DNA of 64,000 bases from Enterocloster bolteae (GCA_021772025.1 JAETNT010000001.1:62001-126000), one strand, 5' to 3'; counted from the stretch's first letter, positions 46,020-53,963 are shown. Notes: a model not told the origin generated them from the sequence alone. Made by a program: numbers and translations.

Positions 46020-46922
46020 TTAACCCGGATCGCTGATCCAGGAAACTTCGGCTAAAAAAGCATCCAGACAGGAATTAAAAATTTTTTCTGCCTCCGGATG
46101 GCTGGAGTGGGGATGTCTGGGGGTCAGTTTGTAACAGATCCTCTGAGGCGGCGGATCTGTTAAGGGATGAATATCCAGCCCGTAAGCCTTATGACAGTAT
46201 TGGGCTACGGAGATAGGAACCACCATCCAGCAAGTTCTGTTGCAGATAAAGCGCATAGCAAAAGAGGGTGCGTTGATCTCCAGAAAAGGAGTAATGCTGG
46301 GGCTCCACCAGTGATCGTGCCAAAGCTCAAACTCGCTGGTTCCCCAGTCGATTAAAAGTTCCTCAGAAGGATCCAGCATTCCCGGATAAACCGGCCCTTC
46401 CGGCAGATATCCGGGAGGACAAACCAATAATAGATCTTCTTTAAAAAGCGGCTCTGTCACAATGTTTTTGGAGCGGATATGCTCAATGGTAAAAGCAATG
46501 TCGATAGCGCCGTTTTCCATCCTTTTATACAGTTCCGGAGAGCTGTGGGTTTTCAGATGAAGGGTCAGGGGAAGCTCCTGATCGATAATGCGGATATACA
46601 GAGGGTGAAAGAAGAACATATTTAAACTGTCCACACACCCTACCGTAATGGCAGGAAAAGGCGATACTTTTTTGAAATTCTGAGTATCCTGGTTCAGCTT
46701 CATCCAACGGCGGGCCAGAGGAAGAAATGCTTCCCCTTTGGGAGTAAGAAGGCTGCTGCGCTGCCCCTGCCCCCTGTCAATCAGCTCACAGCCAAGCTCT
46801 TCCTCTAAAAGTTTTAGCCGATGGCTGACTGTTGACTGAGACATGTACAGCTTCTCAGCCGCCCGAGAAATGTTCTGCAAATCTGCAATGGCTAAAAAAC
46901 ATTTGATGCTGTTAAGATTCAT
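46020..46922 (-). CDS. LysR-family transcriptional regulator
   Basis: 300 residues; AGGAGG lies nine bases before its ATG. The N-terminal winged HTH is MNLNSIKCFLAIADLQNISR and MSQSTVSHRLKLLEEELGC; a periplasmic-binding-like effector domain follows. It is convergent with dppF and may control the peptide operon or the M20 gene. A T-N11-A type palindrome stands just upstream of its own start. Confidence 0.92.
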   Translation of the reverse strand: MNLNSIKCFLAIADLQNISRAAEKLYMSQSTVSHRLKLLEEELGCELIDRGQGQRSSLLTPKGEAFLPLARRWMKLNQDTQNFKKVSPFPAITVGCVDSLNMFFFHPLYIRIIDQELPLTLHLKTHSSPELYKRMENGAIDIAFTIEHIRSKNIVTEPLFKEDLLLVCPPGYLPEGPVYPGMLDPSEELLIDWGTSEFELWHDHWWSPSITPFLEINAPSFAMRFICNRTCWMVVPISVAQYCHKAYGLDIHPLTDPPPQRICYKLTPRHPHSSHPEAEKIFNSCLDAFLAEVSWISDPG

Positions 46923-46945
46923 GATAGTCTACCTCCTAATGCGAT

Positions 46946-46968
46946 CTTGACAACGATTTGAAGTCAAG
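46946..46968. promoter_or_regulatory. Putative LysR operator
   Basis: CTTGAC-N11-GTCAAG (46946-46968), a perfect 6-bp inverted repeat with 11-bp spacing, 24 bp upstream of the LysR start. This is the typical place and form for autoregulation. Confidence 0.55.
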
Positions 46969-47307
46969 ACGCTGCAGCAGTATATCGCCACGTCTGATCT
47001 GATTATATCCGTATATCGCTCATATATCAATATAAAAAGCAGTAATACCATTTTTAACGCATGCTTACAGGAGTAGTCTCGAATTACTTCCTTTTTCGCA
47101 TAACCAAGCAAAACGTTCTATTGGATAATAAAAACTATCTACAGTTTTTCCTTTGCAAAGAGATAACATTTTGCCTTCCGTAGAGGCTATATACTTGGAA
47201 TTAAGAGATAATGTTTCCTTCCCTTCGGGAGAATTTATTGATTTGCGAGAAAATGTTACTCAGGAGATCAAGTGGTGGTAAGATTTTATTGAGCAGTGTT
47301 TGAACTC
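46969..47307. other. Gene-poor region with a possible coding remnant
   Basis: About 340 bases. A 42-codon open frame from TTG 47153 to TAA 47281 reads like protein (LPSVEAIYLELRDNVSFPSG, then EFIDLRENVTQEIKWW) but has no ribosome binding site and I recognise no family. It may be the tail of a lost gene. Confidence 0.3.
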
Positions 47308-47336
47308 TTGCGATCCTCAAAAAGCTATGTTATACT
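47308..47336 (+). promoter_or_regulatory. queT promoter
   Basis: TTGCGA (47308-47313), 17-nt spacer, TATACT (47331-47336). Confidence 0.65.
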
Positions 47337-47393
47337 ACTGGTCGCAGGAACCTTGATTTTACTATACTTTAAGGTTGCGTTGCATATACAGAC

Positions 47394-47440
47394 CGGTGTG
47401 TTCGAGACCTTCCACACCTAAAACAAAACTACAGGGAGAA
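47394..47440 (+). ncRNA. preQ1-I type riboswitch
   Basis: P1 GGTGTG (47395-47400) pairs with CACACC (47413-47418) around the 12-nt loop TTCGAGACCTTC. An A-rich tail follows (TAAAACAAAACTAC) that can dock back into the loop, running into AGGGAG, the ribosome binding site. Loop length and tail match the Bacillus queC preQ1-I aptamer. The downstream gene is the queuosine-precursor transporter. Confidence 0.82.
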
Positions 47441-47449
47441 AACAAAACA

Positions 47450-47947
47450 ATGAAAACAAACAAGAAAACCGTGTATCTAATGACCTATGGATCTGCCATT
47501 GCGGCAATTTATGTGGCTCTGACCATGATCTTTGCGCCTATCAGTTTTGGGCCGGTTCAGTTCCGTATCTCAGAAGCGCTGTGTATCCTGCCGTTTTTCA
47601 CACCGGCGGCGGTGCCGGGATTGGCAATAGGATGCCTCCTTGCTAATATTTTTTGCGGCGCTATGCTTCCGGATGTGGTTTTCGGAACCTTTGCCACACT
47701 GATTGGAGCAGCCGGCTCTTATGCCGTGCGAAAATATAAATGGCTGGTGTGCCTGCCTCCTATCATATCGAACTCGCTGATTATTCCCTTTGTCCTGCGC
47801 TATGCCTATGGAGCAGAGGATATGATCCTCTACATGATGATTACCGTAGGAATCGGGGAGATTCTGGCGGTAGGTGTTTTAGGAAACGGACTGATGCTTG
47901 TGCTGGAACAATACAAAGGATTAATTTTCAACCGAAACAGAGCATAA
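47450..47947 (+). CDS. queT: QueT family queuosine-precursor transporter
   Basis: 165 residues from ATG 47450, five or six membrane helices: AAIYVALTMIFAPISFGPVQ, FRISEALCILPFF and GLAIGCLLANIFCGAM are typical of the QueT S-component of ECF transporters. It imports preQ1 or queuine with the ECF energising module encoded elsewhere. The riboswitch supports the assignment. Confidence 0.95.
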   Translation: MKTNKKTVYLMTYGSAIAAIYVALTMIFAPISFGPVQFRISEALCILPFFTPAAVPGLAIGCLLANIFCGAMLPDVVFGTFATLIGAAGSYAVRKYKWLVCLPPIISNSLIIPFVLRYAYGAEDMILYMMITVGIGEILAVGVLGNGLMLVLEQYKGLIFNRNRA

Positions 47948-47953
47948 CGAAAG

Positions 47954-47999
47954 AAAGACTGCGGCAAAATGTGTATTGTATTTTGCCGCAGTCTTTTAT
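47954..47999 (+). terminator. Terminator after queT
   Basis: AAAGACTGCGGCAAAAT (47954-47970) pairs perfectly with ATTTTGCCGCAGTCTTT (47980-47996): 17 bp, loop 9. Confidence 0.88.
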
Positions 48000-48039
48000 A
48001 TACAAAAGTCTGCCGGGCCAAACTTTTTCCCCCAACCAG

Positions 48040-48129
48040 TTGATTTTATTTCTTCAAATTGGTAAGATATAGCTAATAAATTTATCGTCAGCAGGCAAGG
48101 CGACGGATCTGTGCTCCGTTTTCTGCTGA
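48040..48129 (+). promoter_or_regulatory. Promoter and structured leader of the HPr-like gene
   Basis: TTGATT (48040-48045), 17-nt spacer, TAAGAT (48063-48068). The leader can form TCAGCAG/CTGCTGA (48088-48094 with 48123-48129) around ACGGA/TCCGT, a stem with an internal loop 22 nt before the start codon. Confidence 0.6.
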
Positions 48130-48151
48130 GGGTGCTAAAAGAGGGGAATTT

Positions 48152-48409
48152 ATGATTACGTTTACCTACATTATCTCGGATGCCAACGGCCTTCATGCAA
48201 GAAATGCCCTGCAGGTTGCCAGGGCGGCGGAAGGATATCAGTGCCGGGTTCAAGTGTCCAGCGGGGAAAGGACTGCCAACGGAAAGCAGGTTCTGAGCTT
48301 GATTGGATTGTCTGCCAGAAAAGGCGCTGAACTGCTGTTTTCTCTGGATGGGGAGGACGAGGCACAAGCAGCTGCTTATCTGCAGGCCCTGGTAAAAGAG
48401 GTAGTTTAA
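48152..48409 (+). CDS. HPr-family phosphocarrier protein lacking Ser46
   Basis: 85 residues. The phosphorylatable His15 is in NGLHARNALQ; the usual Pro18 is Asn. Aligning from His15, the position of regulatory Ser46 is Gln (GKQVLSLIGL). So it can accept phosphate from Enzyme I but should be invisible to HPr kinase/phosphorylase, the reverse of Crh. It lies 130 bp upstream of a PTS-associated cluster, so a dedicated carrier is possible. Confidence 0.9.
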   Translation: MITFTYIISDANGLHARNALQVARAAEGYQCRVQVSSGERTANGKQVLSLIGLSARKGAELLFSLDGEDEAQAAAYLQALVKEVV

Positions 48410-48453
48410 AACGCCGCCTGTCTTTTCTCCGGCGGATAAAGAGAATAAAGGCT

Positions 48454-48509
48454 TTCCTAACTCTTAGGAAAGCCTCTTGTCGTAAATTTTCTGTTTTTTC
48501 GTTTATAAT
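48454..48509 (+). promoter_or_regulatory. Operator-promoter of mupG-like/PRD regulator genes
   Basis: Palindrome TTCCTAACTCTTAGGAA (48454-48470) followed after exactly 33 nt by TATAAT (48504-48509). There is no -35 match, as in an activator-dependent promoter. Flanking AAGG/GCCT extends the palindrome to a 12-bp arm. The same arrangement precedes the PTS IIA gene. Confidence 0.75.
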
Positions 48510-48539
48510 AATCAAAAACATGTAAAGGAGAATGGGAAT

Positions 48540-49628
48540 ATGGCAAGATTAGGAATTTCGATTTATCCGGAACACTCAAAGCTGGAGGATGATTTGACTT
48601 ATATCCGCCTTGCGGGAAGTTATGGTTTTAAGAGGATTTTTACCTGTCTTTTAAGCGCCGGAGACAAGTCCAGGGAAGAGTTAACAGAAGAGTTCCGCTC
48701 ACGTATTGACGCGGCTCACCAGCAGGGAATGGAAGTGCTTTTGGATGTAAATCCGGCTGTGTTTGAGAAGCTGGGGGCTTCTTATACAAATTTGGAACCT
48801 TTTAAAGCCATGCACGCAGACGGAATCCGTTTGGACGAAGGCTTTGATGGAATGCGTACCAGCGCTTTAACTTATAACCCCCAGGGGCTTAAGATAGAGC
48901 TGAATTCCAGTACGGATATGGGATATATTGAGAGCGTGATGACCCATCATCCGGATGCGAAAAAGCTGATTACTTGTCACAATTTTTATCCGCAGAAATT
49001 TACCGGACTGAGTCTTGAACATTTTAACCGCTGCAATGCCTATATTCATCAATGCGGATTAAATATTGCCGCTTTTGTATCCAGCAATCAGGAAGGCGCC
49101 TACGGTCCCTGGCCGGTAAACGAGGGACTCTGCACCCTGGAGCTGCATAGGGGACTTCCTGTAGATTTTCAGGTACGCCATCTTTATGCCGATGGCTTGG
49201 TGGATGATGTGATTATTGCCAATGCCTATGCTTCCGAAGATGAGCTGAAAGCCTGCGCGAAGGTGAATCCGGCAGTGTTAACTTTTGGAATTGAGCTGGA
49301 AAAGGAATTGACGGAGACAGAAAAGGCAATCCTTTACTTTGAGGAGGGCCATGTTGTCAGAGGAGATATGAGCGAGTATATGCTTCGTTCCACCTGGCCC
49401 AGGGTCACTTTTGCCGGCGAGTCGATTCCTGCCGCCAATACCAGAGATATGACGCGGGGGGATGTAGTGATTCTGAATGACGGATATTCTAAATATAAAG
49501 GGGAGCTTCATATTGTCTTAAAAGACATGGAAAACGACGGACGTAAAAATGTTATCGGTCATCTTCCCTCTTATGAGAAAATTTTGCTGGATTATGCGAA
49601 ACCGTGGAAGCGATTTGCCTTTCTGTAG
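48540..49628 (+). CDS. MupG/DUF871 family TIM-barrel protein
   Basis: 362 residues with a good AAAGGAG. It has an N-terminal TIM barrel (LGISIYPEHSKLEDD, GMEVLLDVNP, DGIRLDEGFDG, KIELNSST) and a C-terminal beta domain (about 245-362). B. subtilis MupG is a 6-phospho-N-acetylmuramidase; others were annotated as outer surface protein. Here it begins a cluster with a PRD regulator and PTS, so it most likely hydrolyses a PTS-phosphorylated glycoside. The exact substrate is not shown. Confidence 0.88.
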   Translation: MARLGISIYPEHSKLEDDLTYIRLAGSYGFKRIFTCLLSAGDKSREELTEEFRSRIDAAHQQGMEVLLDVNPAVFEKLGASYTNLEPFKAMHADGIRLDEGFDGMRTSALTYNPQGLKIELNSSTDMGYIESVMTHHPDAKKLITCHNFYPQKFTGLSLEHFNRCNAYIHQCGLNIAAFVSSNQEGAYGPWPVNEGLCTLELHRGLPVDFQVRHLYADGLVDDVIIANAYASEDELKACAKVNPAVLTFGIELEKELTETEKAILYFEEGHVVRGDMSEYMLRSTWPRVTFAGESIPAANTRDMTRGDVVILNDGYSKYKGELHIVLKDMENDGRKNVIGHLPSYEKILLDYAKPWKRFAFL

Positions 49629-49643
49629 GCGGAGGAAATCATT

Positions 49644-51572
49644 ATGCGGAATAAAAGGCAGGAGCAGCTGCTTGCCATCTTGTCTGAGAGACAGGGCTGG
49701 GTAACCGGAAAGCAGCTGTCCGTCCTGTTAAATGTATCGGATCGGACTATCCGATCCGATGTGGAGGCCATCAACAAAAAGAGTGATCCCCCTCCCATTG
49801 AGTCCAATGTCCGTCTGGGGTATCGGGTTATTGGAACACAATATCTGACTCCGGAAAAGCAGCAGGCTGTCCAGGATTCGGGGACTTCTTCAATCCCGCA
49901 GACTCCCGGGGCCAGATGCATTTATATTATCCAGCGCCTGCTTTTTGAGACCAGTGAGCTAAACTTAACAGAACTGCAGAACCAGATTTATATCAGCGAT
50001 TCCTCCATTCAAAATGATTTAAAGAGGATTCGGAAAATGATCGAGCCTTATCCGGAGCTGAAATTGATCCGCAGCCGGGAGTGCATTTCCCTTCAGGGGG
50101 ACGAGAGCAGCAAGCGGAAGTTTTACCGGGAGCTTTTGGTAGCGGAGGTTCAGGAAAACTTCCTGAATTTGAACCGTTTGGCCCATTTATATAAAAATTT
50201 TGACCTGATCGAGATAAAGGATCTTTTTACAGAGGTTTTAGAAGAATACGACTATTCTATTCATGAGGCCTTGTTTCCTATGCTGATTATCCATGCGGGA
50301 ACCAGTATTGAGCGGATGAGTACCTGCCATTATATTAAAGTTGACGATCAGCACCAGGGACTAGAGGAAACCATTGAGTACCAGATTGCCAAAAGCTTTT
50401 TTCAGAGAGTTTCCGACCGCCTTCACATTAAAGTTCAGGACGGGGAGATCGCCATGTTTGCCCTGGTTATTATGGGCAGAAGAGCGTCAAATTACGCAGG
50501 GGATCACATTAAGTTTCAGGGGAAATGGCTTAATACCAATAAACTGGTACAGGGAGCTTTAAACCGCCTGAAAGAAGTGTTCGGCGTGGATTTTTCCGGA
50601 GATGAGGATTTGGAAGCAGGCCTTAAGATGCACCTTTACGGTCTGGTGGAGAGGGCTAAAAATCAGGTGTCCCTGGAGGACGTGTTTTTAGAGGAAATCA
50701 AACAGAAATACCCCCTGGTTTTTGAGATGGGAGTCTATGTTGTGGGTTATCTGGAAGAGCAGCTGGGAATTGGGGTGGCAGATATGGAAAGCGGATTCAT
50801 TGCCCTGCATCTTGGAGCTGCCAGTGAGAGAATGAACTCGGTAAGAAAATACCGGGTCGTGATGATTCTGCCCCACAACCAGTCTTTTTCCGCAATGTGC
50901 AGGAACAAGATTCTGGATATGTTCCGGGAGCGGATGGAAATCGTGAAAACCCTCCACTATTTTGAGGAGGACACGGTAAAGCTTTTGGAACCGGATCTGA
51001 TTTTGACCAATTTCCAGGTTGAGCATAAGCTGGAGATCCCTACCGTGCTTATCAGCCTGTTTGTGGATTCGGAAACGGAAGCGAATATCCTTCAGGCGTT
51101 AAATCGTCTGGATAAAAAGCGTTTCCATTTGGAATTCGCTTCCCATATCGGTCAGCTAATCCGTAAGGAGCATTTTTTTCAGGACTTAGATCTCAATACT
51201 CCGGAGGAAATCATCGCCTGTTTGTGCGGGAGCTTGAAAGGGGCCGGGATCGTAGATGAAGACTATCTGAATATTGTACTGGAGAGGGAGAAAATGTCCC
51301 CTACTTCTTTTAGCAATGCATTGGCGATTCCCCATGCCTTCCAGGCATTTGCCACCACATCCACAGTAGCGGTGGCCCGGTTGAAAAATCCGGTAAAATG
51401 GGGAGCTTTTGAGGTAAAATTGGTAATGCTTTTTGCTATAAACGAAGGAGATCAGCGAATGATTAAGATTTTTTTCGACTGGGTTTCCGAGATCCTGGGA
51501 AAACCGGAGGAACTTGCCGGGCTGACCTCAGAATGTTCCTATGAAACTTTTATCGAGAGGATCATGGAATAA
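49644..51572 (+). CDS. PRD-containing PTS transcriptional activator (LicR/MtlR type)
   Basis: 642 residues. In order: HTH_11 (about 1-60, KQLSVLLNVSDRTIRSDVEA), Mga-type HTH (about 95-165), PRD1 (about 180-285), PRD2 (about 290-395), EIIB-like domain (about 405-490) and EIIA-like domain (about 500-642, with FSNALAIPHAF holding the phospho-His). It should be phosphorylated by the PTS and activate the local promoters. The shared 17-bp palindrome in the cluster is the natural binding-site candidate. Confidence 0.92.
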   Translation: MRNKRQEQLLAILSERQGWVTGKQLSVLLNVSDRTIRSDVEAINKKSDPPPIESNVRLGYRVIGTQYLTPEKQQAVQDSGTSSIPQTPGARCIYIIQRLLFETSELNLTELQNQIYISDSSIQNDLKRIRKMIEPYPELKLIRSRECISLQGDESSKRKFYRELLVAEVQENFLNLNRLAHLYKNFDLIEIKDLFTEVLEEYDYSIHEALFPMLIIHAGTSIERMSTCHYIKVDDQHQGLEETIEYQIAKSFFQRVSDRLHIKVQDGEIAMFALVIMGRRASNYAGDHIKFQGKWLNTNKLVQGALNRLKEVFGVDFSGDEDLEAGLKMHLYGLVERAKNQVSLEDVFLEEIKQKYPLVFEMGVYVVGYLEEQLGIGVADMESGFIALHLGAASERMNSVRKYRVVMILPHNQSFSAMCRNKILDMFRERMEIVKTLHYFEEDTVKLLEPDLILTNFQVEHKLEIPTVLISLFVDSETEANILQALNRLDKKRFHLEFASHIGQLIRKEHFFQDLDLNTPEEIIACLCGSLKGAGIVDEDYLNIVLEREKMSPTSFSNALAIPHAFQAFATTSTVAVARLKNPVKWGAFEVKLVMLFAINEGDQRMIKIFFDWVSEILGKPEELAGLTSECSYETFIERIME

Positions 51573-51608
51573 GAGAAACTGGAATATCTGCACAAAAGCG
51601 GAAGGAAT

Positions 51609-51664
51609 TTCCTAACTGTTAGGAAGCAATATTACTACAAAAATCATCCGGTTCGCCATATAAT
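51609..51664 (+). promoter_or_regulatory. Operator-promoter of the PTS IIA-IIB-IIC operon
   Basis: Palindrome TTCCTAACTGTTAGGAA (51609-51625), 33-nt gap, TATAAT (51659-51664), no recognisable -35. Spacing and sequence match the mupG-side promoter except for one central base. Confidence 0.78.
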
Positions 51665-51678
51665 TAGGGCAAGTAAAT

Positions 51679-51742
51679 AAGAGATGCGGAAAATACGGAA
51701 GCGTTTTGGTGCATCTCTTGCATCCCGGGTGAAACGGGATGC
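51679..51742 (+). other. Structured 5' leader of the PTS operon
   Basis: Hairpin 1 AAGAGATGC (51679-51687) with GCATCTCTT (51711-51719); hairpin 2 GCATCCCG (51720-51727) with CGGGATGC (51735-51742). Hairpins 1 and 2 abut and both use GATGC/GCATC, so alternative pairings are possible. No T run follows either. Confidence 0.55.
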
Positions 51743-51767
51743 CAAAAAATAATAGGAGGAAGGACGC

Positions 51768-52097
51768 ATGGAAGAATTAGCAATGATTTGCTTTCAGATT
51801 ATTTCCAATGTAGGAGCGGCAAGGTCCAGCTACGTTGAGGCAATCCAGAAAGCAAAAGCAGGAGACTTTGCAGGGGCGGAGGAACTGATTGCAACAGGTC
51901 AGGAACAGTTTTTAAAAGGCCATGAAGCACATTTTGAGCTGCTCCAAAAAGAATCCTCCGGCACACCGGTAGGCGGTTCTCTGATTTTGATTCACGCAGA
52001 AGATCAGCTTATGAGTGCAGAAGGCTTTAAGATCATCGCCACAGAACTTATTGACAGTTACAAGAGAATTGTGGAATTGGAAAAAAAGCTGGGATAA
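51768..52097 (+). CDS. PTS lactose/cellobiose-family IIA component
   Basis: 109 residues, all-helical, with the active His76 in LILIHAEDQLMSAE. It receives phosphate from HPr and passes it to the IIB encoded next. It is first in the operon, behind a PRD-type operator. Confidence 0.95.
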   Translation: MEELAMICFQIISNVGAARSSYVEAIQKAKAGDFAGAEELIATGQEQFLKGHEAHFELLQKESSGTPVGGSLILIHAEDQLMSAEGFKIIATELIDSYKRIVELEKKLG

Positions 52098-52143
52098 AAA
52101 TTGCAGAAACAGAAAATAATTAAGAAAATGGAGGATTGTGAAT

Positions 52144-52464
52144 ATGAAACGTGTATATTTATTCTGCAGCGCAGGAATGTCCACCAGTATGCTGGCCAGC
52201 AAGATGCAGCAGGTGGCCAACAGCCATGACCTTCCCATTGAAGTAGAGGCTTTCCCGGACGGAAAGATCGGACAGATTATTGATGAGAAACATCCGGATG
52301 TGATTCTCCTTGGTCCTCAGGTAAAATATCGCTATCAGGAAATCGTGGATAAATACGGCTCTACCGGTATTCCGATTCAGGTTATCGATCAGACGGATTA
52401 CGGTATGATGAACGGCGAAAAGGTATTAAAATCCGCAATTAAATTGTTAAAATCCGCCAAATAA
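52144..52464 (+). CDS. PTS lactose/cellobiose-family IIB component
   Basis: 106 residues from ATG 52144, nine bases after GGAGG (a GTG at 52138 would be too close). Phospho-Cys8 is in YLFCSAGMSTSML, the cellobiose-IIB P-loop. It transfers phosphate to the sugar during transport. Confidence 0.95.
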   Translation: MKRVYLFCSAGMSTSMLASKMQQVANSHDLPIEVEAFPDGKIGQIIDEKHPDVILLGPQVKYRYQEIVDKYGSTGIPIQVIDQTDYGMMNGEKVLKSAIKLLKSAK

Positions 52465-52495
52465 TAAAATAATAATTTCAGGGGGAGTATAGATT

Positions 52496-53830
52496 ATGTT
52501 AAACAAACTTGAAACCGTTTTGATGCCTCTGGCAGAAAAAATCGGTAAAAATAAATATTTAATTGCTGTTCGTGACGGCTTTTTGTTATCCATGCCGTTG
52601 CTGATTGTAGGCTCATTCTTCTTGCTCATTGCCAATTTCCCTATTCCCGGATGGACCGAATTCTGGGCAAAGTTTTTTGGCGATGACTGGACAAAATATT
52701 TTTCCAAGCCTACCGATGCTACTTTCTCCATTATGGCGATTCTGGCGGTTGTTGGGATTGGCTATTCCTTTGCAGAGCAGATGAAGGTAGACAGGCTGTT
52801 CGGCGGCGCGATTGCTTTGGTATGCTGGTTTTTGATTATGCCCTATGAGATTCTGGTAGGGGAAAGCGTTGTTTCCGGCATTCCTTTAGGCTGGGTTGGT
52901 TCTAAAGGTATTTTCGTAGGAATTATCACCGCTTTCCTGGCAGTTCATGTGTATGCATGGGTTGACAAAAAGGGCTGGGTTATTAAGATGCCTGACGGCG
53001 TTCCGCCTACAGTTGAAAAATCCTTTGCAGCCCTGATTCCGGCAGGCATGGCAGTAATGGTATTTTTCGTTATCAACATTATTTTTGCGGCAACTCCTTA
53101 CGGCAACGCCTTTAACTTTATTTTTACCATTTTGCAGACTCCGCTGTTAAAGCTGGGCAATACTCTTCCGGCTATGGTTATCGCTTACATCTTCCTCCAC
53201 TTCTTCTGGTTCTTTGGTGTAAACGGCGGTTCCGTAGTAGGCGCAGTATTCAACCCCATCCTTCAGACTTTGTCCGCAGAAAACTTGGCTGCATTCCAGG
53301 CAGGAGAAGCTCTGCCCAATATTATTTCCCAGCAGTTCCAGGATTTGTTTGCAACTTTCGGAGGTGCAGGCTCTACTTTGTCCCTGCTGATTGCTATGCT
53401 GCTGTTCTGCAAATCCAAGCGTGTAAAAGAATTAGGTAAGCTGGCATTAGTTCCGGGTATTTTCGGAATCAATGAGCCGATTATTTTCGGTCTTCCCATT
53501 CTGTTAAACCCCATTATGCTGATTCCGTTTATGCTGGTTCCTACAGTTAACATTATTATTTCTTATATTTGCATGAGCATTGGTTTAGTACCGCTTTGTA
53601 CCGGCGTTGCAATTCCCTGGACCATGCCTGTTATCCTGTCCGGCTTCCTGGCCACTGACTGGAGGGGAGCTGTGCTTCAGTGCCTGCTGTTAATCTTGGG
53701 AGTATTTATGTATATGCCGTTTATCAAGATGATGGATAAACAGTATCTGGCTGACGAGACCAAAAAGACAGAGACCCAGGATGATGACGATGACATCTCC
53801 TTTGATGATTTGTCCTTTGACGATCTGTAA
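52496..53830 (+). CDS. PTS lactose/cellobiose-family IIC permease
   Basis: 444 residues, about ten membrane segments. GFLLSMPLLIVGSFFLLIANFP and the later GIFGINEPIIFGLPI with the conserved NEP/IIFG are the sugar-binding family hallmark. The C-terminus ends with an acidic repeat (DDDDDISFDDLSFDDL). It translocates and helps phosphorylate a beta-glycoside or related substrate; the substrate is unknown. Confidence 0.95.
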   Translation: MLNKLETVLMPLAEKIGKNKYLIAVRDGFLLSMPLLIVGSFFLLIANFPIPGWTEFWAKFFGDDWTKYFSKPTDATFSIMAILAVVGIGYSFAEQMKVDRLFGGAIALVCWFLIMPYEILVGESVVSGIPLGWVGSKGIFVGIITAFLAVHVYAWVDKKGWVIKMPDGVPPTVEKSFAALIPAGMAVMVFFVINIIFAATPYGNAFNFIFTILQTPLLKLGNTLPAMVIAYIFLHFFWFFGVNGGSVVGAVFNPILQTLSAENLAAFQAGEALPNIISQQFQDLFATFGGAGSTLSLLIAMLLFCKSKRVKELGKLALVPGIFGINEPIIFGLPILLNPIMLIPFMLVPTVNIIISYICMSIGLVPLCTGVAIPWTMPVILSGFLATDWRGAVLQCLLLILGVFMYMPFIKMMDKQYLADETKKTETQDDDDDISFDDLSFDDL

Positions 53831-53851
53831 AATTTCATAAAATTTTGCCGG

Positions 53852-53926
53852 GCTGTCGCAAAATGAAAAAAGAGGATTTACAAGAATCAAATGTCCGACG
53901 TTTCATTTTGCGGCAGCTTTTGTTTT
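53852..53926 (+). terminator. Hairpin terminator between IIC and GrdB-like genes
   Basis: GCTGTCGCAAAATGAAA (53852-53868) pairs with TTTCATTTTGCGGCAGC (53901-53917), 17 bp with one G-U, then TTTTGTTTT. It probably lowers rather than blocks expression of the genes behind, because no good promoter follows. Confidence 0.8.
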
Positions 53927-53963
53927 AAACATATTGTATAGAATAAATGGAGGAAATAATGCT

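Noticed and set aside
46929-47111. 60-codon minus-strand frame upstream of the LysR gene
   Set aside because: Overlaps the LysR operator-like palindrome, no ribosome binding site, low-complexity translation.
48449-48475. Terminator of the HPr-like gene
   Set aside because: The hairpin has no T run, and its core palindrome recurs before the PTS operon at identical distance from TATAAT, so an operator is the better reading.
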